Assembly: GCF_000277125.1 (NCBI RefSeq)
Contig: NC_016946.1
Coordinates: 2,852,001 to 2,916,000 of the forward strand
Direction of reading: 5' to 3'
Source: Mycobacterium intracellulare ATCC 13950
GTDB taxonomy: Bacteria; Actinomycetota; Actinomycetes; Mycobacteriales; Mycobacteriaceae
DNA: 64,000 nt
The translations under genes were made by a program, and so were the position numbers. The notes beneath the pieces are model-generated. The model was not told the DNA's origin. It did not search any database and saw nothing but the letters and a program-made list of their open reading frames with translations. Positions 9,194-18,401 of the stretch are shown piece by piece. Numbering within the stretch: the first letter of the stretch is position 1; the number at the start of each line of letters is the position of its first letter.

Positions 9194-11023
9194 TTAGTTC
9201 GCCTTCTCGGCGACCGCCGCGTTCAGGCCCTCGGCGAGATCCTCGCGGGTCAGCTCCTTGAACCGCAGCAGTTGGCGCTCGCTGAATTCGGTCACGTCGC
9301 TGGCCAGGACCGCATCCAGGTCCTCGTCATCCAGGCGGAAACTGCGGTGATCGCGGGCCTTTTCCACCACGTTGCGCACGAAACCGGCATTGCCCAGCGT
9401 GTCGATGCCGCGGATGAGATCGCCGTCTTCCGAATACGTTTCGTCGAGATAGAACTTGGTGTAGGACGGCAGGAGGGCCTGCGCCGATTCATCGGTGATG
9501 ACGTCTTCGTTTTCCTGGCCCATCAACCGGGTCAGCGCGACCAGTTCGTCCGGGGTGTAGCTGAAGAACTCGATCACCGTCGAAAAGCGCCGCCGCAGAC
9601 CCTGATTCACTTCGAGCATCTTGTCCATGGCCTTGGCGTAGCCGGCCCCGAAGACGACCAGCTCGTCGCGGTGGTTCTCCATGTACAGCAGCAACGTGTT
9701 GATGATCGCGTTGCCGTAGGGGTCGCCCTGCTGGTAGCCCTTTTCGTGCAGGGTGTGCATCTCGTCGAAGAACACCGCGCCGCCCAGGGCGCCCTCGAGC
9801 ATCTCCTCGGTGTTCTTCTCCGCGTCGGCCATGTACCGGCCCAGCAGCTTGGTGCGGCTGGTCTCGACCACCACCGGTTTGCGCAGCACCGTCAACCCAC
9901 ACAGCTGCTTGCTGAAAGCCCTTGCCACCGAGGTCTTTCCGGTTCCCGGCGGACCGAGCAGCAAGGTGTGGCGCGACGTCACCGGCACCGGCAGGCCCAT
10001 CTTGGCGCGCGCCAGGTTCACCTTCGTCGTCGACTTGATCAGCTTGATCTCCCGCTTGGCCCGCTCCATGCCCAGCATGGCGTTGAGCTCGGCATCGCCC
10101 TCGGCCAGGTACTTCGCGGCCTCCTCGGCGTGACGGGCGGCCTCCGCCTCAGCGCGGGTGGGCGCGCTGTCGGGGTCCCAGGGGTCGGTGCGGGCCTCGA
10201 TCGTCTCGGGGTCGGTCAGGATCAGGCGATAGTTCGGGTTGTCCAGCGCTTCGCGCGCGGGGGTGAACTTGGGATCACGCGAATAGACGCGCCGCAGCAG
10301 CTCGACGGCCTCGTCCTCGCGGCCCAGGTGGCGCAGGCACATGCCCTGCGTGTACAGCGCGATGTTGGCCGCGCCCGGTACCCGGTCGCCTTCGATGGCG
10401 TCCTGGCCGCGGCGCAACGCCTCTTCGAACACGCCGAGCGAGGCCAGGGCGGTGGTGGCCATCGCCGCCCCCGCGGCCTTCAGCTCGGGCTGACGCCACC
10501 CCTTGCCCTCGGAGAATTGGTTGAGCACGTCCGGCCACCGCCCGGTGCGGAAGTACAGCACGCCGCGCACGTAGCTGACCAGCTCCTCGTCGAAGGCCTG
10601 GCGGGGTTCGACGCCGTCGAGCAGCTTCGCCGCTTCCGCATAGTGTTTGGCCTCGGCAAGCACAGCCGCGTAAGCGCACGCCAGCGACTCCACGCTGGTC
10701 ACCGCCAGCCGCAGGAACAGCCCGTCGGAGACCTCCGGGCGGAACTGCAACTCGGTGACCCCGAGGCGGCGGGTCTCCCACCCGAACGTCCGGATCGACG
10801 ACCAGGCACCGGCGAGCACGTCGAGGCTCTGCTCCCCCGCCAGCATCCGCGCCAGCCAGGCGTCGCACATCGACGGGTCCAGGTTGGTCGCCGTGGTGAA
10901 CATCTGCGACGCGACCTGCGGGTTGTGGCTGGGTTGCAGCCCGTTGACCGACACGCCCGACGCCAACAGGCCGGCGACCATCGCGTTACGGGCGCCTTCG
11001 GCGGTTGATTGGGGCCTCGTCAT
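9194..11023 (-). CDS. eccA5: EccA5, AAA+ ATPase of the ESX-5 secretion system
   Basis: A protein of 609 residues (about 610 in M. tuberculosis EccA5). The N-terminal half (about 1-280) is a TPR-like helical domain; the C-terminal half is a CbbX-type AAA+ domain with Walker A GPPGTGKT (357-364) and Walker B AVFFDE (416-421). It is cytosolic and is thought to release ESX-5 substrates from the EspG5 chaperone, using ATP. The ATG at 11023 overlaps the stop of eccE5 by 4 bases (ATGA), the usual arrangement for translational coupling in the espG5-eccD5-mycP5-eccE5-eccA5 run. It is the last gene of that core. Confidence 0.97.
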   Translation of the reverse strand: MTRPQSTAEGARNAMVAGLLASGVSVNGLQPSHNPQVASQMFTTATNLDPSMCDAWLARMLAGEQSLDVLAGAWSSIRTFGWETRRLGVTELQFRPEVSDGLFLRLAVTSVESLACAYAAVLAEAKHYAEAAKLLDGVEPRQAFDEELVSYVRGVLYFRTGRWPDVLNQFSEGKGWRQPELKAAGAAMATTALASLGVFEEALRRGQDAIEGDRVPGAANIALYTQGMCLRHLGREDEAVELLRRVYSRDPKFTPAREALDNPNYRLILTDPETIEARTDPWDPDSAPTRAEAEAARHAEEAAKYLAEGDAELNAMLGMERAKREIKLIKSTTKVNLARAKMGLPVPVTSRHTLLLGPPGTGKTSVARAFSKQLCGLTVLRKPVVVETSRTKLLGRYMADAEKNTEEMLEGALGGAVFFDEMHTLHEKGYQQGDPYGNAIINTLLLYMENHRDELVVFGAGYAKAMDKMLEVNQGLRRRFSTVIEFFSYTPDELVALTRLMGQENEDVITDESAQALLPSYTKFYLDETYSEDGDLIRGIDTLGNAGFVRNVVEKARDHRSFRLDDEDLDAVLASDVTEFSERQLLRFKELTREDLAEGLNAAVAEKAN

Positions 11024-12219
11024 TGCGCTACAGGTACGCCCGCCGAGCTCCCTCGCAGCTGGTCGACGGACAGCGAGAGCTCATCGTCGTCGGCGCGCAA
11101 TGGACGGCTCGGCACGGATAGCAGCGGGCGGGCCGTCGGGGCGGGCAGGCTGGCCCGCACCGCGGCCAGCTGACGACCGGTGAGGCGGTTCAGCCCCGAC
11201 GACACGTTTCGGCGCAGCCGCTTCTCGGTGTGATAACGCACCCACGCCGACACCTGCGGACGGCCGCCGCGGGACGTGAGCCGGATGGTCAGCACGGTGG
11301 CGAAAGTGTCGTCCTCCCAAAGCTCCTCGAGCTTGTCGGTGGTGATGTCCGACGGCGTCAGCCACAGGCTCGTCACGAACCCGTTGAAGTGCTTGAGGCG
11401 GCGCCATCCCGGACGGCTCCACGTCGGCTCCAGGTCGGCGAGCACCGCGCGGTCGACTTCGGCGAGCTCCTCGGCGGTCAACGGCCTTGCCGCACAGGTC
11501 AGCCCGTCGAGATCTTGGGCGAGCCGTTCGGTGGCCGCCACCAGGGTCGACGCCAGCGAATCGCGGGCCGCCACGGCGGCCACGTTGCGCTGCGGGTTCA
11601 TCCGCAGCACCAGCCAGGTCCTGCGCACGTAGGAGGTGGGCTGATCGTTCGCCACCTCCCATTCCTCGGGGCCCCAGTCGTCGAGCTTGGACAACTCGGC
11701 GGCATTCCCGCCCCGGCGCACCTTCACCGACACGATGTCGATGTCGTCGAGGTGGATGTCGAATTGGCGCAGCCCCGAGGCGACGGCCTGCACCAGCAAG
11801 GTGGGCCGGGACGACCGGTGGCGGTGGCGCGACGCCGGGTCGTCCTCGCCGCCGTTGACTGCGATCACCGTGACGAGCTGGCCCTGGTACTCGCGCACGC
11901 CGACCTTGTCGCGGCCGAATCTGCGTTGGTGATCGATGGCCGGGGTGCAGCCGGCGGCCAGCGCGGAGCCCGGGTCGGCGGACCAGTCCCACAGCCAGGT
12001 CGCAATCCCCGACGTCACCGTCAGGCCGTGGTAGGTGACCAGCGACAGCAGCGCGACCAGCACGGCCAGACCCACCCCCACCCAGAACGCGATGCGGTAG
12101 GTGCCCTGCCAGGACTCCGGGCAGTGGCTGGCCACCGCCATGATCACGACGTCGACCAGGAACACCGTGGTCAGCCGCGACCACGACAAAGACAACCCGA
12201 ACCTGCGCTGTGCCTTCAT
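11020..12219 (-). CDS. eccE5: EccE5, ESX-5 membrane component
   Basis: A protein of 399 residues (about 406 in M. tuberculosis). Two transmembrane helices lie near the N-terminus (about residues 15-35 and 42-62), followed by a large soluble domain. EccE sits at the edge of the EccB-EccC-EccD-EccE inner-membrane complex and stabilises it. It starts at ATG 12219, 19 bases after the mycP5 stop, and overlaps eccA5 by 4 bases. Identification rests on length, topology and its fixed position between mycP5 and eccA5, plus overall resemblance to EccE5. Confidence 0.95.
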   Translation of the reverse strand: MKAQRRFGLSLSWSRLTTVFLVDVVIMAVASHCPESWQGTYRIAFWVGVGLAVLVALLSLVTYHGLTVTSGIATWLWDWSADPGSALAAGCTPAIDHQRRFGRDKVGVREYQGQLVTVIAVNGGEDDPASRHRHRSSRPTLLVQAVASGLRQFDIHLDDIDIVSVKVRRGGNAAELSKLDDWGPEEWEVANDQPTSYVRRTWLVLRMNPQRNVAAVAARDSLASTLVAATERLAQDLDGLTCAARPLTAEELAEVDRAVLADLEPTWSRPGWRRLKHFNGFVTSLWLTPSDITTDKLEELWEDDTFATVLTIRLTSRGGRPQVSAWVRYHTEKRLRRNVSSGLNRLTGRQLAAVRASLPAPTARPLLSVPSRPLRADDDELSLSVDQLRGSSAGVPVAQ

Positions 12220-12238
12220 GAGTGCTGCTGCTCCGCCC

Positions 12239-14068
12239 CTATTGCTGTTTCCGTGATCGCTTCATCAGCATCGCCGTGCCGAACACTCCGCCGCCGATGA
12301 GCAGCGCCACGAACAATCCTCCGGCGGCAACCCATACTGGCACCATATCCCGCGGCGGGGCGGGTTTCGGAACGGTCAGCGGCGCCGACAGCTGCTGCGG
12401 CGGCTTCACCGGACCGTCGGGCACGTCCCAGGTCAGCGCCGCGACCGGGTCCACGACCCCGTGGCCGACCTGGTTGTCCACCCCGCGCGCGGGCGCGCGG
12501 GCGGTGCGCGTCAGCCGGTTGATGACCTGATACGCCGACAGCTGCGGGAATTTGGCGCGCACCAGCGCCGCCACCCCCGACACGATCGCCGCGGAGAAGC
12601 TGGTGCCCGACGGAACCAGCAGCGTGTTGTCCGGTCCGTCGATCGCGTTGATGAGCCCGTCGTCCCGCGGCGACAGCCCGACGACGTCCGTCCCGGGCGC
12701 GGCGATGCCCACCCACGGCCCGGCCACGCTCGTCGACGCCTGGCCCTGATTGCCCTGGCTCAGCGGGCGCCCTTCTTCGTCGACGGCGCCGACGGTCAGG
12801 ACGTAGTCGCTGAACCAGGACGGCGTCACGACGGTGGTGACGGCATTCCAGTTGCGAGGATCGTTGGGCTGCAACGGATCATGAGGCGGGTTCTGCTTGC
12901 AGTCCTTTTTGCTGGTATCGCCGGCCGCGGCCACGATGACGACGTTCTTGTCGACCGCCGCGTAGCGGACCGCGGCGCCCAGCGAGCGCTGGTCGATGAC
13001 GTTGCGCGCGCTCATGCATGTCACGTCGGAGATGTTGATGACCGACGCACCCATGTTGGCGGCATGCACGATCGCCCGCGCCATCGTCTGGACGTTGTCG
13101 ATCTTGGCCGACGTCTGCGGATCCTCATCGCCGGTGTAGGCGTCCTTGAGGCCGAAGGCCTGGCTGGACTGCCGGATCGCGATGATGTCGACGTCCGGCG
13201 CGATCCCGCTGAATGCGTCCGGTCCGCCCTTGGTGGGTGCGGGTGGCGGCGGTGCCGGCGGCGGCGGGTCGAGCGGGCGCGGATTGTCGACCGTGACCAC
13301 GTGCCCGCCACCGGAGTAGCCGGGGATGGTCACCGTGCCGGTTCCGTGGTTGCCCGCCGGGGCCTGCCCACCTTGCGGCGGCCCGGGGGGCGGTCCGCCG
13401 GGCTGCGGCGGCGCCGGTGGCGGCGGGGGCGCCCCGAAGGGGCCTGGAGCAGGCTGCTCCTGGGGCGGCGGGGGCACCATCGTCACGGTCTGGGGCAGCG
13501 GCGACAGGGTCACCGTCTGCGGCGGCGGCGCTTTCGGCGGCGGCTCCGTGGTCGGAATGGTGACCGGCTTGCGCGGTGCCGCCGGCGGTACCCCGGCGCC
13601 GTTGGCCGGCGCCGCGCCGATCATCGACGCCACGAGGGTGCCGTGCGCGTCGCAGTCGGACAGCCCGTCGCCGGACATGATGTAGTCGCCACCCGGGATC
13701 AGGTGCGGAAACCGCGGATGCGGCGTGACGCCGGTGTCGATGACGGCCACCTTCTGGCCGGCGCCGCGACCGAACTGCCACGCCTCCTGCAGGTTCAGCA
13801 TGTCCATGTATTTGGGCTGCAGCCGAAAGTCGGTCCCGGGCAGCACGCCCACCTCGGTGCAGTACGAGTTCTGCTTCATGGGCGCGCCCGGCCCGGGTGG
13901 GCCGTCCGGCGGCACCGCCGCCGCGTCGATCGTCGGAGGCGAAATCGCATAGGCGGGCGGCAGATTCGCCAACGCGCCCGAGGCGAGCAGGGCGGCGGCG
14001 ACGGTCGCGGCGGTCGCGCGGCCACGCCACACTTTGCGGTCAGCGATAGCGGATTGCTGCATAGACAT
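12239..14068 (-). CDS. mycP5: MycP5, mycosin subtilisin-like protease of ESX-5
   Basis: A protein of 609 residues with a signal peptide (about 1-42, ending PAYA), a subtilase domain and a C-terminal membrane anchor (about 575-597, followed by KRSRKQQ). The catalytic triad is visible: Asp111 in VAVIDTG, His142 in DAHGTLVAS and Ser490 in GTSFSAA. A long Pro/Gly-rich insert (about 155-285) interrupts the protease domain, as in MycP5, where such loops sit above the ESX-5 pore. Mycosins are needed for secretion and for stability of the membrane complex, independently of proteolysis. The ATG at 14068 overlaps the end of eccD5 by 29 bases; an in-frame ATG at 14062 is an alternative. Confidence 0.96.
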   Translation of the reverse strand: MSMQQSAIADRKVWRGRATAATVAAALLASGALANLPPAYAISPPTIDAAAVPPDGPPGPGAPMKQNSYCTEVGVLPGTDFRLQPKYMDMLNLQEAWQFGRGAGQKVAVIDTGVTPHPRFPHLIPGGDYIMSGDGLSDCDAHGTLVASMIGAAPANGAGVPPAAPRKPVTIPTTEPPPKAPPPQTVTLSPLPQTVTMVPPPPQEQPAPGPFGAPPPPPAPPQPGGPPPGPPQGGQAPAGNHGTGTVTIPGYSGGGHVVTVDNPRPLDPPPPAPPPPAPTKGGPDAFSGIAPDVDIIAIRQSSQAFGLKDAYTGDEDPQTSAKIDNVQTMARAIVHAANMGASVINISDVTCMSARNVIDQRSLGAAVRYAAVDKNVVIVAAAGDTSKKDCKQNPPHDPLQPNDPRNWNAVTTVVTPSWFSDYVLTVGAVDEEGRPLSQGNQGQASTSVAGPWVGIAAPGTDVVGLSPRDDGLINAIDGPDNTLLVPSGTSFSAAIVSGVAALVRAKFPQLSAYQVINRLTRTARAPARGVDNQVGHGVVDPVAALTWDVPDGPVKPPQQLSAPLTVPKPAPPRDMVPVWVAAGGLFVALLIGGGVFGTAMLMKRSRKQQ

Positions 14069-15551
14069 TCATCAACCACAATGCCAGCGGGAAAATCGGC
14101 ATCAGGCAGAGGTATTCAATCCATTCCACGAATTTGCGGAATAGCGGGCTGTAGACCGTGTTCGGCACCACGGCCGCGGACGTCAGCCCCGCCGCCGGCA
14201 CCAGAACCAGAATCGCCGCGCAGATCGAGACCGCAAGCGAAGACTGCAACACGAGCGCGTACCGCACCACGACGGCACCGACGATCAGCACGCCGGTTCC
14301 GGCCAGGGTGATCGCCTGCCAGCGGTCGACGTACGAGCGGCCGCGCAGCAACAGGAATCCCGCGCTGAAGCCCGCCAGCAGGACCGGCAGCCAGCGCTGC
14401 CCGGTGTGCGGGTCCGACAGGGCGGTCAGCGAGACGACCATCAGCACGCCGAGCCCGATCAGCAAACCCGACAGGAAGGAGCGGGCGCGTTCGGCCTGCG
14501 TCAGGACGTCGCGGACCGAGGCGGGTCCCTCCAGAACGGGGGGGCCTCCGTCGTTGCGCACCACGGTGGTGGGCAGGTCGGGCCGTGCCTCGAACACCCA
14601 TCGGCTGGTGGCCGACGGGAAGACGGGCAGGCGGATGCCGGCCAGCCGTCGTGAGATCGCCGGTGCGCTCTGGTAGATCAGAACCGACACCAGCACGACG
14701 CAGGTCAGCAGCGTCACGGCGCTGGTCATGGCCACCATCCGCGCCAACGCGGCCACCGCCGCGATCGAGCTGACGGTGACGATCGCGGTGTAGATCGACA
14801 GCCGACGCCCGGTGAAACGCAGCGCGAGGATCGCGGCGATGGTGAGCACGCCGAAGCCCAACACCGCGTGGGGTGACCCCACACCGCCGGGCGGCGCGGC
14901 CGCCGCTGCCACCGACACCGGCGCGAGGCTGCTCAACAGCATGGTGTCGGCGACGCGCCGCTCCTGCAGCGTGGTGGCCCGCATCAACAGCAACAGCGAA
15001 ACGCCCAGCATCAGCGCGCCGATCACGCCCGCGTAGACGGTCGGCAGCCACGAGTTGTGGTGCCAGCGCCACCAGCCCAGCAAACCGGTCGCGGCCGTCA
15101 CCCCGATGGCCACCATCGACGCACCGACCTGCACGGCAACCACCGGGTCGATGGCGGCGAAGCGCTTGCTGAGGTTCGCCGCGACCGCGGTGGAGATGTG
15201 CTCGATGACCTGCGAGCGGTGCTCGGTGTCCGGGATGAACCGGATCCACAACCGGTCGCCGTCGTAGACGTCCTGCTCGCTCAGCGATTGGGTCGCCCGC
15301 AGCGGCGAGCCGTCCACCAGGCACAAGGCCCACCGGCCGCGGCCGGTGGCCTCCAGCGGGGCCTCGCCGAGCTCGCGGAGCCGGCTGTTGACGACCTTCA
15401 GCAACGGGTCGGTCATCACCGAGACGGGGGCGTTCGCGTCCAGCAGGACGCCGATCTGGACGCCCGTGCCGGCCATCACGCCGACGACGACCGCCTGGGG
15501 CTGTGAGATGCCCTCTACATCAGGCTGTGGTACTTCAACGACCGCAGTCAT
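14040..15551 (-). CDS. eccD5: EccD5, polytopic membrane channel component of ESX-5
   Basis: A protein of 503 residues. An N-terminal ubiquitin-like domain (about 20-110) precedes about 11 transmembrane helices that fill the rest of the chain and end at VYAAIRYR. EccD dimers line the inner-membrane opening of the type VII complex. The start at ATG 15551 has a GGGAG site upstream. The last 29 bases overlap mycP5. It is 267 bases downstream of the espG5 stop, so espG5 and eccD5 may have separate promoters. Length and topology match EccD5. Confidence 0.96.
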   Translation of the reverse strand: MTAVVEVPQPDVEGISQPQAVVVGVMAGTGVQIGVLLDANAPVSVMTDPLLKVVNSRLRELGEAPLEATGRGRWALCLVDGSPLRATQSLSEQDVYDGDRLWIRFIPDTEHRSQVIEHISTAVAANLSKRFAAIDPVVAVQVGASMVAIGVTAATGLLGWWRWHHNSWLPTVYAGVIGALMLGVSLLLLMRATTLQERRVADTMLLSSLAPVSVAAAAAPPGGVGSPHAVLGFGVLTIAAILALRFTGRRLSIYTAIVTVSSIAAVAALARMVAMTSAVTLLTCVVLVSVLIYQSAPAISRRLAGIRLPVFPSATSRWVFEARPDLPTTVVRNDGGPPVLEGPASVRDVLTQAERARSFLSGLLIGLGVLMVVSLTALSDPHTGQRWLPVLLAGFSAGFLLLRGRSYVDRWQAITLAGTGVLIVGAVVVRYALVLQSSLAVSICAAILVLVPAAGLTSAAVVPNTVYSPLFRKFVEWIEYLCLMPIFPLALWLMNVYAAIRYR

Positions 15552-15818
15552 CGCCTTGCACTCCCTACCGTGATGAATGTGTGAGCCCGTGCCGCCGTTC
15601 GCGTGCCGGCCGGCGCCGGTGTTCTCGCCGAGGTGCTGCGATCCCCCGCGCAGCGCATTCCTACTAATTGGAATTCCATCTGCCTCGCCTTGCGATTAAG
15701 AGTTGTGGTTGACACCGGTTTTCAGTTTGCTGATGCCTTGACAGAAGTATGCCGTGTTCGCAGCTCAACCGCATGTTGAGTGCGACCACATTGATGAAAT
15801 CTGTGTTTCGCGCGAAGG
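15552..15818. other. intergenic region between espG5 and eccD5
   Basis: A 267-base stretch without a gene. It is distinctly AT-richer than its neighbours between about 15660 and 15800 and probably holds a promoter for eccD5 and the genes after it. No single -10 element stands out. Confidence 0.4.
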
Positions 15819-16721
15819 TCACACCCTGCTGTGAGTTTTCCACTCGCCGTAGGGAAGGGTGTCGAGCACGGTTTTGACGCCGACCTGCACCAGCTGCGGG
15901 GTTGCCGGGCAGATGGCGAGCCACGCCTCCCCCGAACCCGCGGTCCGGGCTTGCTGGTAGAGCGCGATGCGGCCGCCGGAGCCGTCTTTCAGCGACAGCA
16001 CGGACGCGCTGGGCCCCTTGGCGTCGTCCTGGTACTGGCGGGCGTACACCGCGACCTCGGCGGCGGGGTCCGACAACGCCTGGCCCAGCGCGGCGACGGT
16101 GGCGGCGCTGATGCCCATCCGGCGCAGGTCTCCGCCGGAGAACACGTTGAAACCCGACTCCTGCCAGGACTTCGTCGCTTCCAGCATCTCCTCCAGCGGC
16201 ACGTTGACCGCGTTGATCGCGGCGGGCTCGGCGTGGTGGATGGACTCCAGCGCGTCGATCACCAGCGACGCGATCGAGGCGCTGTCCGCGACGGCGACGT
16301 CGTCGACGGTGATCTCGCCGCCGACCCGAACCGCCGAGACCCAGTGCTGGCCGCGACGCGCCAGGACCACCCGAAACTCGTTGTCGGGGATGTCGCGCGA
16401 GCCCGGGGGCTGGTTCTCGTCGTCGAGGACGCCGTAGGCCAGCTTGCCCCGCGACAGCAGCGCGACGACCTCGAGGTCGGGCGCGGCGAGCACCTTCATC
16501 CGGGCGGCCACGTGCTCGTTGACCTCGTCGTTCTCGACGATGCCCTGCTCGCGCATCACCGCCATTCCGGGATGCTCGTTGAGCCAGTCGTTCGAGTCGG
16601 TGGAAACGTAGGGCCGGCACCGCAACTCCGGGGCGACGTGGCGAATGTCCAGCAGCGCCTGGAGCATCCAGAAGCCGTCGACGTTGACGGTGATGTCGGT
16701 GCGGGTGCTCTGTTGGTCCAT
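15819..16721 (-). CDS. espG5: EspG5, PE/PPE-specific chaperone of ESX-5
   Basis: A protein of 300 residues, the same length as M. tuberculosis EspG5. EspG5 is a cytosolic chaperone that binds the helical tip of the PPE partner in PE-PPE heterodimers, hides its hydrophobic end and delivers the pair to the ESX-5 machine. The start at ATG 16721 is preferred over the TTG one codon upstream because GAGGA lies at a suitable distance. It follows esxN, separated by a strong hairpin, so expression may depend on read-through or a separate promoter. The presence of at least eight PPE clients nearby fits its role. Confidence 0.96.
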   Translation of the reverse strand: MDQQSTRTDITVNVDGFWMLQALLDIRHVAPELRCRPYVSTDSNDWLNEHPGMAVMREQGIVENDEVNEHVAARMKVLAAPDLEVVALLSRGKLAYGVLDDENQPPGSRDIPDNEFRVVLARRGQHWVSAVRVGGEITVDDVAVADSASIASLVIDALESIHHAEPAAINAVNVPLEEMLEATKSWQESGFNVFSGGDLRRMGISAATVAALGQALSDPAAEVAVYARQYQDDAKGPSASVLSLKDGSGGRIALYQQARTAGSGEAWLAICPATPQLVQVGVKTVLDTLPYGEWKTHSRV

Positions 16722-16778
16722 CAAATCCTCAACTGGTCCCTGGGTAGGTCAAGCTCACACTGCACGGTAACCGCAGGA

Positions 16779-16813
16779 CGCGGCAGCACACCGACGGGTG
16801 GTGTGCTGCCGCG
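16779..16813 (-). terminator. hairpin terminator/attenuator after esxN
   Basis: A perfect 14-bp inverted repeat (CGCGGCAGCACACC at 16779-16792; GGTGTGCTGCCGCG at 16800-16813) with a 7-base loop, 16 bases downstream of the esxN stop codon. No T-tract follows, which is common for mycobacterial terminators. Its position between the highly expressed esxM-esxN pair and espG5 suggests it stops or attenuates transcription so that the secretion-core genes are expressed less than the substrates. Confidence 0.75.
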
Positions 16814-16828
16814 CCTGTGGTCGAGGCG

Positions 16829-17113
16829 TCAGGCCCAGCTGGACCCGACGGCGCTGTCGGTGCTGGCCATGTTGTTGCCCGCGGACTGAACCTTCTGTCC
16901 GTGGGAGTTGGCCTGCTCGTAGATCACCTGGAAGTTGCGACCCAACTGGGTGATGAACTCCTGGCACGCGACCGAACCGGCACCGCCCCAAAAGTCGCCG
17001 GCAGCAAGCACATCGCGAATGATGGCCTGGTGCTCGGCCTCCAAGGACGCGGCCTGGGCGCGGATCAGGGCGCCGTGGGCGTCTACGTCGCCGAACTGGT
17101 AGTTAATGCTCAT
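16829..17113 (-). CDS. esxN: EsxN, WXG100 protein secreted by ESX-5
   Basis: A protein of 94 residues that is nearly the same as M. tuberculosis EsxN. It is a helical hairpin with the WGG turn (AAGDFWGGAGS, about 38-48), and the C-terminus is DSAVGSSWA. WXG100 proteins form heterodimers with the partner encoded just upstream (EsxM) and are exported by ESX-5; the QILSS-type subfamily is immunodominant in mycobacterial infection. A ribosome site AAGGAG lies 7 bases before ATG 17113. It is followed by a strong hairpin. Confidence 0.97.
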   Translation of the reverse strand: MSINYQFGDVDAHGALIRAQAASLEAEHQAIIRDVLAAGDFWGGAGSVACQEFITQLGRNFQVIYEQANSHGQKVQSAGNNMASTDSAVGSSWA

Positions 17114-17154
17114 TACATGGCTCCTTAAAAGTGTTGGGCAGCAGCAGTTCTGGG

Positions 17155-17451
17155 CTAGCTGCTGAGGATCTGCTGCGAGGCCTGCTCTTGCTGCTCGTAG
17201 TTGTTCGCGTCGCGGATCAGCCCGTCGCGCACCCCGTGGAGCATGTTGACGATGTTGCGGAAGGCCTGGTTGACCTGGCCCATGGTGTCATACGACGTGG
17301 CCTGCGCCTGGCCGCTCCAGCCCGCGCCCGCGATGTTCATCGACGACGCCCACATCTTGCGAGCCTCGTCCTCGACGGTCTGGGCGTGGACCTCGAAACG
17401 GCCCGCCATCGCCCGCATCTCGTGCGGGTCGGTCATGAAACGTGTTGCCAT
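17155..17451 (-). CDS. esxM: EsxM, WXG100 partner of EsxN (QILSS family)
   Basis: A protein of 98 residues with the W-x-G turn ([10 protein letters not shown], about 42-51) and the terminal QQILSS that names the QILSS subfamily. The C-terminal part carries the export signal shape Y-x3-[DE] (YEQQE). It should pair with EsxN, encoded 41 bases downstream, and travel through ESX-5. The ribosome site AAGGAGA precedes ATG 17451. The full-length frame is intact, whereas some M. tuberculosis lineages carry a shortened EsxM. Confidence 0.97.
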   Translation of the reverse strand: MATRFMTDPHEMRAMAGRFEVHAQTVEDEARKMWASSMNIAGAGWSGQAQATSYDTMGQVNQAFRNIVNMLHGVRDGLIRDANNYEQQEQASQQILSS

Positions 17452-17769
17452 GTCGGCTGTCTCCTTATTTAGGTAATGAATGGGTGATGTGCTTTAAGAC
17501 GGTGGCCGGATCGTTTACGGATTACGCAACCGCCGTGCCGAACAGATAGAAATAACCCCCCCTTTCCGTCAGCCGGCGGCCACCGGGCGTTGTCACGGTG
17601 AGACGGACGTCAGACCCGAACCGCGGCGTTTGAGTTGACGGAGTGCGTGTTGCTGTGGGGGATGCTGCGCGGGACCATTCCTGCGGCCCCGCGCTCGGCC
17701 CCCGATGGGCGGCTACGTTGGAACCCACGTCGGTGACAATCTGCCCCAAGCCCGAACCGCCGATACGAA
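17452..17769. other. intergenic region between PE and esxM
   Basis: A 318-base stretch with no supported gene; the one open frame is short and has no ribosome site. It may hold a promoter for the esxM-esxN pair. No clear terminator for the PE gene was seen. Confidence 0.4.
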
Positions 17770-18069
17770 TCAGCCGGCGGCGGCCGCGTTGGCTGCCTCG
17801 GTCGCAGCGTACGAACCGGAGCTGGTGGACAGGGTGTTGACGAACGCCTCGTGAATGGCCTGGGCCTGGGCGCTCACCGCCTGGTACATCTGCGCGTGCG
17901 CGGCGAACTGAGCCGCGGTCAGGGCCGACACCTCGTCGGCAGCGGCGGGTACCACCCCCGTCGTTGGGGCTGCAGCGGCTGCGTTCTGGGCGCTCAAGGT
18001 CGACCCGATAGCCTGCAGATTCCCGGCCGCCGCGGCCAAAGCCTCCGGCTGTGTGGTCACGAACGACAT
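17770..18069 (-). CDS. PE family protein
   Basis: A protein of 99 residues consisting only of a PE domain (PE18/PE19 type). It begins MSFVTTQPEALAAAAGNLQ, has the two-helix hairpin, the export motif Y-x3-[DE] region and ends TEAANAAAAG. PE proteins pair with PPE proteins, are recognised through EspG5 on the PPE side, and are exported by ESX-5. A GGAGGG site precedes ATG 18069. The natural partner is probably the PPE gene at 18402-19613 just upstream. It is the only complete PE gene in the window, and its C-terminal half is duplicated as a fragment at 22898-23071. Confidence 0.95.
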   Translation of the reverse strand: MSFVTTQPEALAAAAGNLQAIGSTLSAQNAAAAAPTTGVVPAAADEVSALTAAQFAAHAQMYQAVSAQAQAIHEAFVNTLSTSSGSYAATEAANAAAAG

Positions 18070-18401
18070 ATTTGTTTCCCTCCTAGTTCATTCCCCGACT
18101 CTGCGAGAGTAGATGACTGCGACCCCTGAGGCCGGGGTGGACGCAGCGTGTTTGCAATTGTTCACGTGGTGGTACTGCGAATTCACTTTCGTTAACGACA
18201 CAGTAACAGCGTCTGACCTCGACCGCAGCCCTTCGCTCGACAGCCGGAACAAACGGCATCTGTCCCGGGTCGAAAAAGTTGCTGGTGGCCCCCGACGGCG
18301 ACGAACTCGTCGCACCGGCGGGCGCGATGGTCTTTGCCGATAGCGCGTCCCTCGAACCTCCTTTCGTCCTTTTCAGCTGGTCGATCACCTATGGCCGCGG
18401 C
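18070..18401. other. intergenic region between PPE and PE
   Basis: A 332-base stretch between the PPE stop and the PE start. An open frame covers most of it (GTG 18388 to 18083) but its composition and lack of a ribosome site or family match argue against a gene. It is AT-richer at 18160-18210 and may contain the promoter of the PE-esxM-esxN unit. Confidence 0.4.

Noticed and set aside
18083-18388. 101-codon frame between a PPE and the PE gene
   Set aside because: GTG start without ribosome site and no recognisable domain; it more likely overlaps the PE promoter.
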